Source of the DNA: JAWHQP01 sp032586195
GTDB taxonomy: Bacteria > Pseudomonadota > Gammaproteobacteria > Enterobacterales > Pasteurellaceae
Assembly: GCA_032586195.1 (NCBI GenBank)
Contig: JAWHQP010000014.1
Span: forward strand, 1-44,344
Length of the DNA stretch: 44,344 nucleotides
Reading direction: 5' to 3'
In this document: one piece after another, positions 34,224 to 41,873 of the stretch
Numbering within the stretch: the first letter of the stretch is position 1
Layout: every line of letters begins with the position of its first letter
Translations under genes and position numbers: made by a program
Notes under the pieces: generated by a model
The model's database searches: none
What the model was told of the DNA's origin: nothing
What the model saw: only the letters and a program-made list of their open reading frames with translations

Positions 34224-34988
34224 ATGGAAATCAGTATAGAAGTCATCGGGATTTTATTTGTCGTTGCCATGCTGGCGGGCTTTATTGACGCTATTGCGGG
34301 CGGCGGCGGTTTGATTACCATTCCGGCGTTGTTGATGACGGGAATGCCGCCGGCAATGGCGCTCGGTACCAATAAATTGCAGGCATGCGGCGGCTCTTTT
34401 TCGGCCAGTCTGTATTTTATTCGACAAAAAGCGGTAGATATCAAATCCCTTTGGTTTATTCTGCTGATGATTTTTATCGGATCTGTGGTTGGTACGCTTC
34501 TGATTCAGCAGGTGGACGGTTCTTTTATCAAAAAAGTGATTCCGTTTTTAGTGTTAGCCATCGGTTTGTATTTTTTATTTACCCCTAAATTAGGTGAAGA
34601 AGATGTACGCCAGCGTTTTAGTTATTCGGCTTATGCGCTGACTGCCGGTGTTACATTGGGGTTTTATGACGGTTTTTTCGGGCCGGGGACGGGCTCTATT
34701 ATGAGTTTAACCTGTGTAACGTTGCTGGGCTTTAATTTAGCCAAGGCGACGGCTCATGCGAAAGTGTTTAATTTTATATCTAATTTTGCGGCACTTATTT
34801 TCTTTTTAATCGGCGGACAGATCTTATGGTCTGTAGGGCTTGCCATGTTGGTAGGACAATCTATTGGCGCAAATCTGGGAGCAAAAATGGTATTGGGTAA
34901 AGGCAAAGCTTTAATTCGTCCGTTAGTTGTTATTATGTCGTTTGTGATGACTGCCAAAATGGTATATGAACAAGGTTGGTTTAGCTAA
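34224..34988 (+). CDS. TSUP-family (TauE/SafE, YfcA-type) membrane transporter
   Basis: This 254-residue protein has about eight transmembrane helices and two copies of the TSUP repeat (GFIDAIAGGGGLITIPALL near 14-32; GFYDGFFGPGTGSIMSL near 150-166). The family exports or imports sulfite, sulfonates or related anions; the substrate here is unknown. A good AGGGAGAGGA site precedes the start. The stop overlaps the lpxM start as TAATG. The same gene lies before msbB/lpxM in H. influenzae (HI0198, from memory). Confidence 0.88.
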   Translation: MEISIEVIGILFVVAMLAGFIDAIAGGGGLITIPALLMTGMPPAMALGTNKLQACGGSFSASLYFIRQKAVDIKSLWFILLMIFIGSVVGTLLIQQVDGSFIKKVIPFLVLAIGLYFLFTPKLGEEDVRQRFSYSAYALTAGVTLGFYDGFFGPGTGSIMSLTCVTLLGFNLAKATAHAKVFNFISNFAALIFFLIGGQILWSVGLAMLVGQSIGANLGAKMVLGKGKALIRPLVVIMSFVMTAKMVYEQGWFS

Positions 34989-35941
34989 TGTCGGAACAAC
35001 AAAATACACGTTTAACGGCTCGGGTCGGTTATGAGCCGCATTTTTCATGGTCATATTTAAAACCGCGGTATTGGGGTATTTGGCTGGGTATTCTGGTGTT
35101 GCTGTTATTGGCATTTATGCCTTATCGCTGGCGGGATTGGCTGGCCGCTCGTCTGGCGAAGATTATCGGCAGAGTAGCGAAAAAACCACGGCATAAAGCC
35201 CGGGTCAATTTACAGTATTGCTTTCCGCAATGGACTGAAACCGAGCGAGAAAAAGTAATTGATGATATGTTTGTGGTGGTAACTCAGGTGATGTTTGGTA
35301 TCGGGGAAATCGCCGTGCGTTCCAAACGGCATTTAGCCGAACGCAGCGAATTTATCGGTCTGCAATATATCGAACGGGCGAAAGCCGCCGGTCACAATAT
35401 TATTTTAATGGTGCCGCATGCCTGGGCGATTGACGCCTCCGGTATTATTTTACACACTCACAGTATGCCGATGACCTCGATGTTTAATCCGCATCGCAAC
35501 CCGCTGGTGGATTGGCTGTGGACGATCACAAGAGAACGTTTCGGCGGCAAAATGTATGCCCGTCAGAACGGGATTAAGCCGTTTTTAATGTCGATTAAAC
35601 AAGGCAATATGGGCTATTATCTGCCTGATGAGGATTTCGGGGCGGAATCCAGTGAATTCGTGGATTTTTTCTCGACCTATAAAGCGACCCTGCCCGGATT
35701 AAACAAAATGGCGAAATTGGCGAAAGCGGTGGTCATTCCCATGTTTCCGCGCTATAACGCCCAAGTAGGCAAGTACCAGATGGAAATTCATCCCGCCATG
35801 GAGCTAGACGATGATCCCGTCCGGTCGGCTCGGGCCATGAATAAAGAAATCGAAAGTTTCGTCAACCCCACGCCGGAACAATATGTATGGGTTTTACGAT
35901 TACTGAAAACCCGTAAAGACGGGCAAGATATTTATTCATAG
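34988..35941 (+). CDS. lpxM: lipid A acyltransferase (LpxM/MsbB family)
   Basis: This 317-residue inner-membrane protein has one N-terminal transmembrane helix (about 30-48) and the HX4D catalytic motif of lysophospholipid acyltransferases, His144 and Asp149 in PHAWAID. It adds a secondary acyl chain to Kdo2-lipid A; LpxM versus LpxL is decided here by similarity and by position matching H. influenzae msbB (HI0199). Its 3' end overlaps the convergent LysR gene by six bases. Confidence 0.88.
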   Translation: MSEQQNTRLTARVGYEPHFSWSYLKPRYWGIWLGILVLLLLAFMPYRWRDWLAARLAKIIGRVAKKPRHKARVNLQYCFPQWTETEREKVIDDMFVVVTQVMFGIGEIAVRSKRHLAERSEFIGLQYIERAKAAGHNIILMVPHAWAIDASGIILHTHSMPMTSMFNPHRNPLVDWLWTITRERFGGKMYARQNGIKPFLMSIKQGNMGYYLPDEDFGAESSEFVDFFSTYKATLPGLNKMAKLAKAVVIPMFPRYNAQVGKYQMEIHPAMELDDDPVRSARAMNKEIESFVNPTPEQYVWVLRLLKTRKDGQDIYS

Positions 35942-36823
35942 ATTTTCTTTCAGCGCGTTCCAGAATAGTTCGGCCGTATTATTGAGACGGGTGTCAATAC
36001 GGTAGATATAAGCTTTAATCGGGATAGTCAGACTTTCATCACCGAGAGTGCACAGTTTTTTATATTTGAGCTCATTTTTAATTGTATATTCGGGCAGCCA
36101 GGCTATGCCCTGTTGGTTTAATACCATATTTTTTAATAATTCGCTCATTGAAGAAATAAATATGGTTTCTGGTTCTAAGTAATGTGCTTTATTTAAGGTT
36201 CGGTTCACCAGTCGGCCCATGTAAGAAGACGCAGTATAATTCAGTAGAGGAAAATTCACCTCGTCAAGCTGAAATGAAGGCATACCTCGTTCATTGAGGA
36301 GCGTGGCGGGAAATAATTTCGATTCCAATACTTCCATTGAAAGAAAAGGTGGTTGCATGAGAAGTTCATCATAAAATGAAAAAATAAAATCACTTTTTCC
36401 TTCAATTAATGTCGTTACCGTTTGATCCACATCAATTGATTCGACGGAGTAAATAAAATTTTGATATTTACTTGATAATTTTTTAATAAGCTGCGGCATT
36501 ACCGACAACGATAAAGAATGAGCGGCGGAAAATTTGATGTTTGGTAATCCTTTCCGATGATGCCCTAATAACTCATCTAAATTATATTGTAATTGGTTAA
36601 GTATATTTCTGGTTTGCGAATGAAAAAGTTTACCCTCTTCCGTTAATTGAAGCGGGGTGACGGTGCGATTAAAAAGCTTTATACCTAATGCTTCTTCTAA
36701 TGAAAGAATACGCCGGCTAAAAGCAGATTGAGAAATATTTCTTAATTCGGCTGCTTGAGAAAAGTTTCTTACTTCTTCCAAGGCTAAAAAGTCTTCTAAC
36801 CATTTTGTTTCAATATTCTTCAT
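35936..36823 (-). CDS. LysR-type regulator of the racemase/transporter genes
   Basis: This 295-residue protein has the N-terminal LysR winged helix (WLEDFLALEEVRNFSQAAELRNISQSAFSRRILSLEEALGIKLFNR, about 6-52) and an effector-binding domain. The start at 36823 is chosen because GGAGAG lies five bases upstream; an upstream in-frame ATG without a site is rejected. It is divergent from the racemase gene across a 222-bp AT-rich gap, the standard arrangement for a LysR regulator and its target. The effector may be an amino acid such as aspartate (inference). It converges on lpxM with overlapping stops. Confidence 0.88.
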   Translation of the reverse strand: MKNIETKWLEDFLALEEVRNFSQAAELRNISQSAFSRRILSLEEALGIKLFNRTVTPLQLTEEGKLFHSQTRNILNQLQYNLDELLGHHRKGLPNIKFSAAHSLSLSVMPQLIKKLSSKYQNFIYSVESIDVDQTVTTLIEGKSDFIFSFYDELLMQPPFLSMEVLESKLFPATLLNERGMPSFQLDEVNFPLLNYTASSYMGRLVNRTLNKAHYLEPETIFISSMSELLKNMVLNQQGIAWLPEYTIKNELKYKKLCTLGDESLTIPIKAYIYRIDTRLNNTAELFWNALKENL

Positions 36824-37045
36824 TTTCTCTCCAGTATGCGTTTTTTGCATAAATTACGATAAAAACACATTATGTTTATTTTTATCTGTTTGATTTTTAT
36901 GCATATTTAAATTTATATCAATAGTTTTTTATTACTCAATCTGTTTTTTGCATAGATAAGCTATTTATTGCATTTCAATCTTCATAACTAACTTGATAAA
37001 AATGAAATAAACCAGGTTATTCAAATCAGCGATGGAGATATCTAT
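36824..37045. promoter_or_regulatory. LysR/racemase divergent control region
   Basis: A very AT-rich 222-bp region. The clearest dyad is ATAG-ATAAG-CTAT (36952-36964) within TGCATAGATAAGCTAT; the spacing is shorter than the classical T-N11-A LysR box. Several TGCAT elements (near 36848, 36899, 36950 and 36970) recur. Promoters cannot be placed with confidence because of the base composition. Confidence 0.4.
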
Positions 37046-37732
37046 ATGAAAAATACAATTGGCATTTTAGGTGGCATGGGACCTGCCGCAACGGCAGATA
37101 TGTTTCAAAAATTTATTCAATTCACAGATGCACATTGCGATCAAGAACATATTCCGTTATTGATTTCTTCTATCCCGGATATTCCCGACCGAAGTTCTTC
37201 GTTATTGGATGGCGGCGCTTCACCTCAGCCTTTCATGGCGAAATATATAAAAGGTCTAGAAGACGCGGGGGCAAGTTGTATTTTGATTGCATGTAACACC
37301 GCACATTATTGGTACGAAAATCTAAAATCCCAATGCCATGTCGATATGATTAGCATGATTGAAGCGACGGTTAATGAAGTCGTGAAAAGTGGCGCCAAAA
37401 GGGTGGGATTACTGGCTACAAATGCCACATTACAAACCAAGCTTTACCAGAATCAATTAGAGCGAAATGGATTAATCTGTGTATTGCCGCGGGCACAGCA
37501 AGATGTTATGGATAGCATTTATCTGTTTAAGTCCGGCGATGTCAAGCAGGCGGAAGTATTAATGAATAAACCACGAGACTCTCTTTTGGAGCAAGATGTG
37601 GACATGATTATTTTAGGCTGTACGGAAGTACCGATTATCTTAGCAAAAGAAATAAAAAAGACACCGCAGTTATATGTGGATTCAACCTCGGCATTAGTTC
37701 GCGCTGCGATTAAATGGTATCACACACATTGA
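37046..37732 (+). CDS. aspartate/glutamate (broad amino acid) racemase family protein
   Basis: This 228-residue cofactor-independent racemase starts with the family motif IGILGGMGPAAT. Both catalytic cysteines are present: Cys83 in IACNTAH and Cys192 in LGCTEVP, so two-base racemisation (for example L-Asp to D-Asp) is possible. The cell-wall glutamate racemase MurI is a different subfamily. GGAG lies eight bases before the start. The Dcu-family transporter gene follows after 13 bases, so the pair is one transcript. Exact substrate unknown; aspartate is the best guess from the transporter. Confidence 0.88.
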   Translation: MKNTIGILGGMGPAATADMFQKFIQFTDAHCDQEHIPLLISSIPDIPDRSSSLLDGGASPQPFMAKYIKGLEDAGASCILIACNTAHYWYENLKSQCHVDMISMIEATVNEVVKSGAKRVGLLATNATLQTKLYQNQLERNGLICVLPRAQQDVMDSIYLFKSGDVKQAEVLMNKPRDSLLEQDVDMIILGCTEVPIILAKEIKKTPQLYVDSTSALVRAAIKWYHTH

Positions 37733-37745
37733 TTTTGGGGGCATT

Positions 37746-39053
37746 ATGATATATGCGGAAATTTTTGTGGTATTGGGTTGTATCTTTATGGGAATCCGAA
37801 TGGGAGGCATCGGTATCGGACTTTGGGGTGGTATCGGGCTTGTTATTTTGACATTCGGATTTAAACTTCCGATGGGAACGATTCCCGTTGACGTTATTTT
37901 GATTATTATGAGTGTGATTACGGTGGCGGCTGCTTTACAGGCGTCGAAAGGTATGGATCTGTTGGTACAATATGCTGGGCATTTAATGCGTAAAAAACCG
38001 AAATATATTAATTTTGTCGCTCCCGTCATTACGTGGACGATGACGATTGTTGCCGGCACCGGGTTTATTGTTTTCTCTACATTGCCGATTATCGCCGAAA
38101 TTTCTAAAAACGCGGGAATACGTCCGTCAAGACCATTGGCGAGTTCAGTCGTTTCTTCTCAGTTTGCTGTCGCGGGATCACCGATTAGCGCAGCAATGGC
38201 GGCAATGATCACGATTATGGAAGGAGAAACTGCGGTGACGTTTTTGCAAATTATGGCGGTGTGTTTGCCGGCCTCGTTTATCGCTTCTATGGCGGCGGCA
38301 TTCGTTTCTTCAAAACAAGGGGTTGAATTACAAGATGACGAAGTATATTTAGCCCGTTTACAAGCGGGATTAGTCACTGAAAATAGCCATGAAAAACAAC
38401 TTTTTGGCCGTGGGGCTAAAATTGCTGTTGCGCTTTTCTTTTTAGCTACTTTATTCACCGTGCTTTTTGCCGCCGTACCCGGCTTAAAACCGGTTTATGA
38501 AAGCGGTAAGAGTATGGCAACAAGAGATATTATTATCGTTATGATGTATGCCGCCGCTTGCCTGATGCTACTGCTTGGTAAAACCAAACCGGAGGCCGTG
38601 ATTCAAGCGCCCATCTTTCGCTCGGGCATGACATCCGTTGTAGTGATTTTAGGTATTGTGACATTAGGCACAACCTTTGTTGATGCGCACTTGACCGAAA
38701 TCAAGCATATCGCCGGCGATATCCTTACGCGATATCCAATGTTGCTTGCCGTTGTTTTATTCGGCACTTGTGCATTATTGTACTCACAAGGCTCCACTTC
38801 TCCTTTAATTATTCCTATCGCTTTATCTTTAGGTGTGCCTAATTGGGCGATTCTCGCTTCTTTTATTGCGATTACGGGAATATTTCTTTTACCGACATAT
38901 CCGACTTCATTAGCCGCTATGGATATGGATACCACGGGATCTACCAGAGTCGGCAAATATGTGTTTAATCATCCGTTTATGTTACCGGCGCTTATCGGCA
39001 TTCTGGTCGGTGTAGGTTTCGGATTCATTTGGGCTCCGATGGTTGTTGCATAA
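37746..39053 (+). CDS. Dcu-family (DcuA/DcuB type) C4-dicarboxylate/aspartate transporter
   Basis: This 435-residue protein has about ten to twelve transmembrane helices. It aligns from memory with E. coli DcuA at MGGIGIGLWGGIGL, the stretch MRKKPKYINFVAPVITW, AGTGFIVFSTLPIIAE, RPSRPLASSVVSSQ and SPISAAMAAM. DcuA/DcuB exchange fumarate, malate, aspartate and succinate in anaerobic growth. Coupling to a racemase suggests aspartate of one or both stereoforms as substrate. A GGGGG ribosome-binding site precedes the start and a strong terminator follows. Confidence 0.9.
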   Translation: MIYAEIFVVLGCIFMGIRMGGIGIGLWGGIGLVILTFGFKLPMGTIPVDVILIIMSVITVAAALQASKGMDLLVQYAGHLMRKKPKYINFVAPVITWTMTIVAGTGFIVFSTLPIIAEISKNAGIRPSRPLASSVVSSQFAVAGSPISAAMAAMITIMEGETAVTFLQIMAVCLPASFIASMAAAFVSSKQGVELQDDEVYLARLQAGLVTENSHEKQLFGRGAKIAVALFFLATLFTVLFAAVPGLKPVYESGKSMATRDIIIVMMYAAACLMLLLGKTKPEAVIQAPIFRSGMTSVVVILGIVTLGTTFVDAHLTEIKHIAGDILTRYPMLLAVVLFGTCALLYSQGSTSPLIIPIALSLGVPNWAILASFIAITGIFLLPTYPTSLAAMDMDTTGSTRVGKYVFNHPFMLPALIGILVGVGFGFIWAPMVVA

Positions 39054-39077
39054 AATTTGGCTTTTTTATCTTTATTT

Positions 39078-39110
39078 AAAGGATTCCGTTTAACGGAATC
39101 CTTTTGTTTT
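39078..39110 (+). terminator. terminator after the transporter gene
   Basis: Stem AAAGGATTCC (39078-39087) / GGAATCCTTT (39095-39104) with loop GTTTAAC and tail TTTTGTTTT. Confidence 0.9.
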
Positions 39111-39203
39111 ATATGAGCGCATTTTTAATATGGAGCTCAACTTACAACTATGTTAAAATTCCTGCCGTTTTTTCTTGTGGCGGGTGAAACTCAAATATAT
39201 CTG

Positions 39204-39212
39204 ACCGCACTT
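39204..39212 (-). repeat. DNA uptake signal sequence in the apt leader
   Basis: Perfect copy 13 bases before the apt start. Flank on its own strand CAGATATATTTGAGTTTCAC. Confidence 0.88.
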
Positions 39213-39224
39213 TTAGGAATCATT

Positions 39225-39767
39225 ATGGTTAATAAATTACAACTCATCAAATCTTCTATTAAATCTATCCCGAATTATCCGAAAGAAGGTATTATTTTCC
39301 GTGATATCACCAGCCTTTTGGAACAGCCGACGGCATTTCAGGCAGTGGTGGATCTCATGGTGGAAAAATATAAGAATCAAGGTATCACCAAAGTGATTGG
39401 AACGGAATCCCGCGGTTTTATTTTTGGTGCCCCCATCGCATTAGCGTTAAAATGTCCGTTCGTATTGGTGCGAAAACCGAACAAGTTACCGCGTGAAACC
39501 ATTGCCCAATCCTACGAATTGGAATATGGTCAGGACACTTTGGAAATTCATGTTGATTCTATTGCAAAAGGTGATAATGTCTTGATTATTGATGATTTGC
39601 TTGCCACGGGCGGCACGGTTGAAGCCACCGTTAAATTGGTGCAACGCCTGGGCGGCAAGGTGGAACATGCCGCTTTTGTCATTAATTTATCGGATTTAGG
39701 CGGCGAGCAACGGTTACGCAAGTTGGGGGTTGAACCTTTCACCTTAGTAAATTTTGAAGGTCACTGA
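39225..39767 (+). CDS. apt: adenine phosphoribosyltransferase
   Basis: This 180-residue enzyme makes AMP from adenine and PRPP (purine salvage). The PRPP-binding motif is VLIIDDLLATGGT, and IIFRDITSLL and GTESRGFIFGAPIA are typical of Apt. The start at 39225 matches the E. coli length (183) and has AGGAA six bases upstream; a 25-residue upstream extension is rejected. It lies 24 bases before dnaX, the same order as in H. influenzae (HI1230, HI1229) and E. coli. Confidence 0.94.
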   Translation: MVNKLQLIKSSIKSIPNYPKEGIIFRDITSLLEQPTAFQAVVDLMVEKYKNQGITKVIGTESRGFIFGAPIALALKCPFVLVRKPNKLPRETIAQSYELEYGQDTLEIHVDSIAKGDNVLIIDDLLATGGTVEATVKLVQRLGGKVEHAAFVINLSDLGGEQRLRKLGVEPFTLVNFEGH

Positions 39768-39791
39768 TTTAGTAAAATAAAAGGATAGCGC

Positions 39792-41842
39792 GTGAGTTAC
39801 CAAGTTTTAGCCAGAAAATGGCGACCGAAAACCTTCACCGAAGTGGTGGGTCAAGAACATATCTTGACTGCGCTTGCGAACGGCTTGAAGGAAAACCGTT
39901 TACATCACGCCTATTTGTTTTCCGGTACTCGCGGCGTAGGCAAAACATCCATTGCCCGCCTGTTTGCCAAAGGGTTGAACTGCGTGCACGGCGTAACTGC
40001 GGAACCTTGCGGCGAATGCGAACATTGCCGGGCGATTGAGGAAGGCAATTTTATCGATTTGATTGAAATCGACGCCGCTTCACGTACTAAAGTGGAAGAT
40101 ACCCGTGAACTGCTTGATAATGTGCAGTACAAGCCTGTACAAGAGCGCTACAAGGTGTATTTAATCGACGAAGTGCACATGCTTTCCCGTCACTCCTTTA
40201 ATGCGTTACTGAAAACTCTTGAAGAGCCGCCGGAATATGTCAAATTTCTGTTGGCAACCACCGATCCGCAAAAATTGCCCGTTACCATTTTATCCCGTTG
40301 TATTCAGTTCCACCTCAAGACACTGGAACAAAAGCAAATCAGCCGTCATTTGGCGCGGATTCTGGATGCGGAAAAAATTCCTTATGAAAGCACCGCACTT
40401 GATAAGCTTGCCAAAGCGGCACAAGGCAGTATCCGTGACAGCCTGAGTCTGACCGATCAGGCCATTGCCATGTCGAACGGCAATATCACCTTGGATATCG
40501 TGCGCACCATGCTGGGTCTGTTAGATGACAATCAACCTATTGATATTCTTTATGCCTTGCAGCAAGGCAACGGTGAGAAGCTGATGCAGGTAGTGCAGGC
40601 CGTGGCGGATAAGGGCGGTGATTGGGATGAACTGCTGATTGAAGTGGGGGAAACCCTGCATAAAATCGCAATGCGGCAACTATTGCCGGCCGACGGAGAA
40701 GATGATTCTCCGCTTAGTTTTTTGGCAAAACACATTTCTCCGGAAGACGTTCAGTTTTTCTATCAGACCATCGTTACAGGCCGTAAGGAACTCGCCTTTG
40801 CACCCAACCGTCGTGTCGGGGTGGAAATGACCTTATTGCGTGCCTTAGCGTTTCATCCGAAATTTATTCAGCTTTCGCCGCAGCCTGTCGAACCGATTGC
40901 GGCGGCTTCATCCTCCGCGGCTCCCACTCAAAGTGCGGTGTCGAAAAATGAAGTTTTAGTGGATATGCCTGTGATTACACAGACCCCTAAAACGAAGCCC
41001 GCTGCCAAAGAAAGCGCGGGATCGGCGGCGCTGGATGCCTTAACCCAATTTCAAAAATTACGTTCGTCCGATCAAAACAGCGAAAAAAAAACCTTAAGCT
41101 AGTTTCTGACGGCAAATCGCCTTCTGACAAAACTGCAAAAAATCTCACCGCACTTCCCGTTGTGGATGGTGCGCCTCGCGGTACCCGCAAGCCGAAAGGG
41201 GATTTGCTCGATCGTTTGGTGAATATCAGCACGAAAAAAGAAGAACCTAAATTGCCTGCCACGGAAGATCATATCGTAGAAAACACGGAAGAAAATGAGG
41301 AAGAGGAAGCTAATCTCGCCGAAACCTATCGCTGGGAATGGATTAATCCCGAACTGGCTAATGAAAATACCGGCGTGCGGCCTTCCGATATTAAAAAAGC
41401 CATTTTGCAGGAAAAAACGCCTGAAGTGGTGGCGAAGGTTATCGCTATGGCAAACGAACGTGATCCTTGGGCGAAAACGGTGGATGAACTGCATTTGGAA
41501 GAATTAAAACTGATCAAGCAAATCGCATTGAATTCGGTGTTGCTGGAACAGAACGGAGATACGATTAAACTGGGTTTGCGTTCGGCCCAGAAACACCTGT
41601 TGCGGGATAAATCACTCGATATTTTGCAGCAGGCGCTCGCCGCTCATTATGCTTCGCCGATACAGCTTGAGATTGAATTTTTTGATGATGAAAGCCGGTT
41701 CACACCACTGGACTACCGTCGTCAGGTTTACCATGAATTAAGCGAACGGGCAAAAGCCGATCTGCAGCGGGATCAAAAATTACAATTATTACAGAAAATG
41801 TTTGATGCCAAACTGGATATGGACAGTATTCGTCCGGTATAA
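39792..41842 (+). CDS. dnaX: DNA polymerase III subunit tau/gamma, with a frameshift at 41083-41091
   Basis: DnaX is the clamp-loader ATPase. Starting at a GTG with MSYQVLARKWRPKTF (as in E. coli), it has Walker A GTRGVGKT, the zinc module (Cys in LNCVHG..EPCGECEHC), LIDEVHML, and the sensor LSRCIQ. The starting frame stops at 41102, giving a 436-residue product, close to E. coli gamma (431). The tau-specific part (EAYRW-like TYRWEWI; EKTPEV; NERDPWAKTV; ending DSIRPV) lies in the -1 frame to 41842. A shift at the slippery site A AAA AAA within the A9 run would give a 683-residue tau, the size expected from relatives. So gamma is the in-frame product here and tau needs the shift, the reverse of E. 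coli. Alternatives are RNA polymerase slippage, or a base missing from the sequence. Three uptake signals lie in the gene. Confidence 0.9.
40392..40400 (-). repeat. DNA uptake signal sequence within dnaX
   Basis: Perfect copy; DnaX reads Ser-Thr-Ala-Leu across it, about residue 200. Confidence 0.9.
40931..40939 (+). repeat. DNA uptake signal sequence in the dnaX linker
   Basis: Perfect copy encoding Gln-Ser-Ala-Val-Ser in the proline/alanine-rich linker before the frameshift site. Confidence 0.9.
41083..41091 (+). other. A9 slippery run, dnaX frameshift site
   Basis: Nine A residues read as GAA AAA AAA ACC in the starting frame, followed four codons later by TAG (41100-41102). The heptamer A AAA AAA (41084-41090) is a canonical -1 slippery sequence. 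After slippage the frame continues AAC CTT AAG CTA GTT and stays open to the end of tau. Downstream only a weak GGC/GCC hairpin (41111-41121) is seen; no clear upstream Shine-Dalgarno stimulator. Confidence 0.85.
41147..41155 (-). repeat. DNA uptake signal sequence in the tau-only part of dnaX
   Basis: Perfect copy just after the frameshift site; the -1 frame reads Leu-Thr-Ala-Leu-Pro. Flank GAGATTTTTTGCAGTTTTGT. Confidence 0.9.
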
Positions 41843-41858
41843 CCGATGAATCGACTCA

Positions 41859-41867
41859 AAGTGCGGT
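41859..41867 (+). repeat. DNA uptake signal sequence between dnaX and yafD
   Basis: Perfect copy ending six bases before the yafD ATG, so it occupies the position of the ribosome-binding site. Confidence 0.9.
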
Positions 41868-41873
41868 GCTGAA

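Noticed and set aside
39792..41842. dnaX as a pseudogene or as two separate genes
   Set aside because: Both parts are well conserved in sequence to the ends, the junction lies on a slippery A9 run at the position of the E. coli frameshift, and a GTG at 41162 without a ribosome site is a poor start for a separate gene. A sequencing slip remains possible and is stated in the finding.
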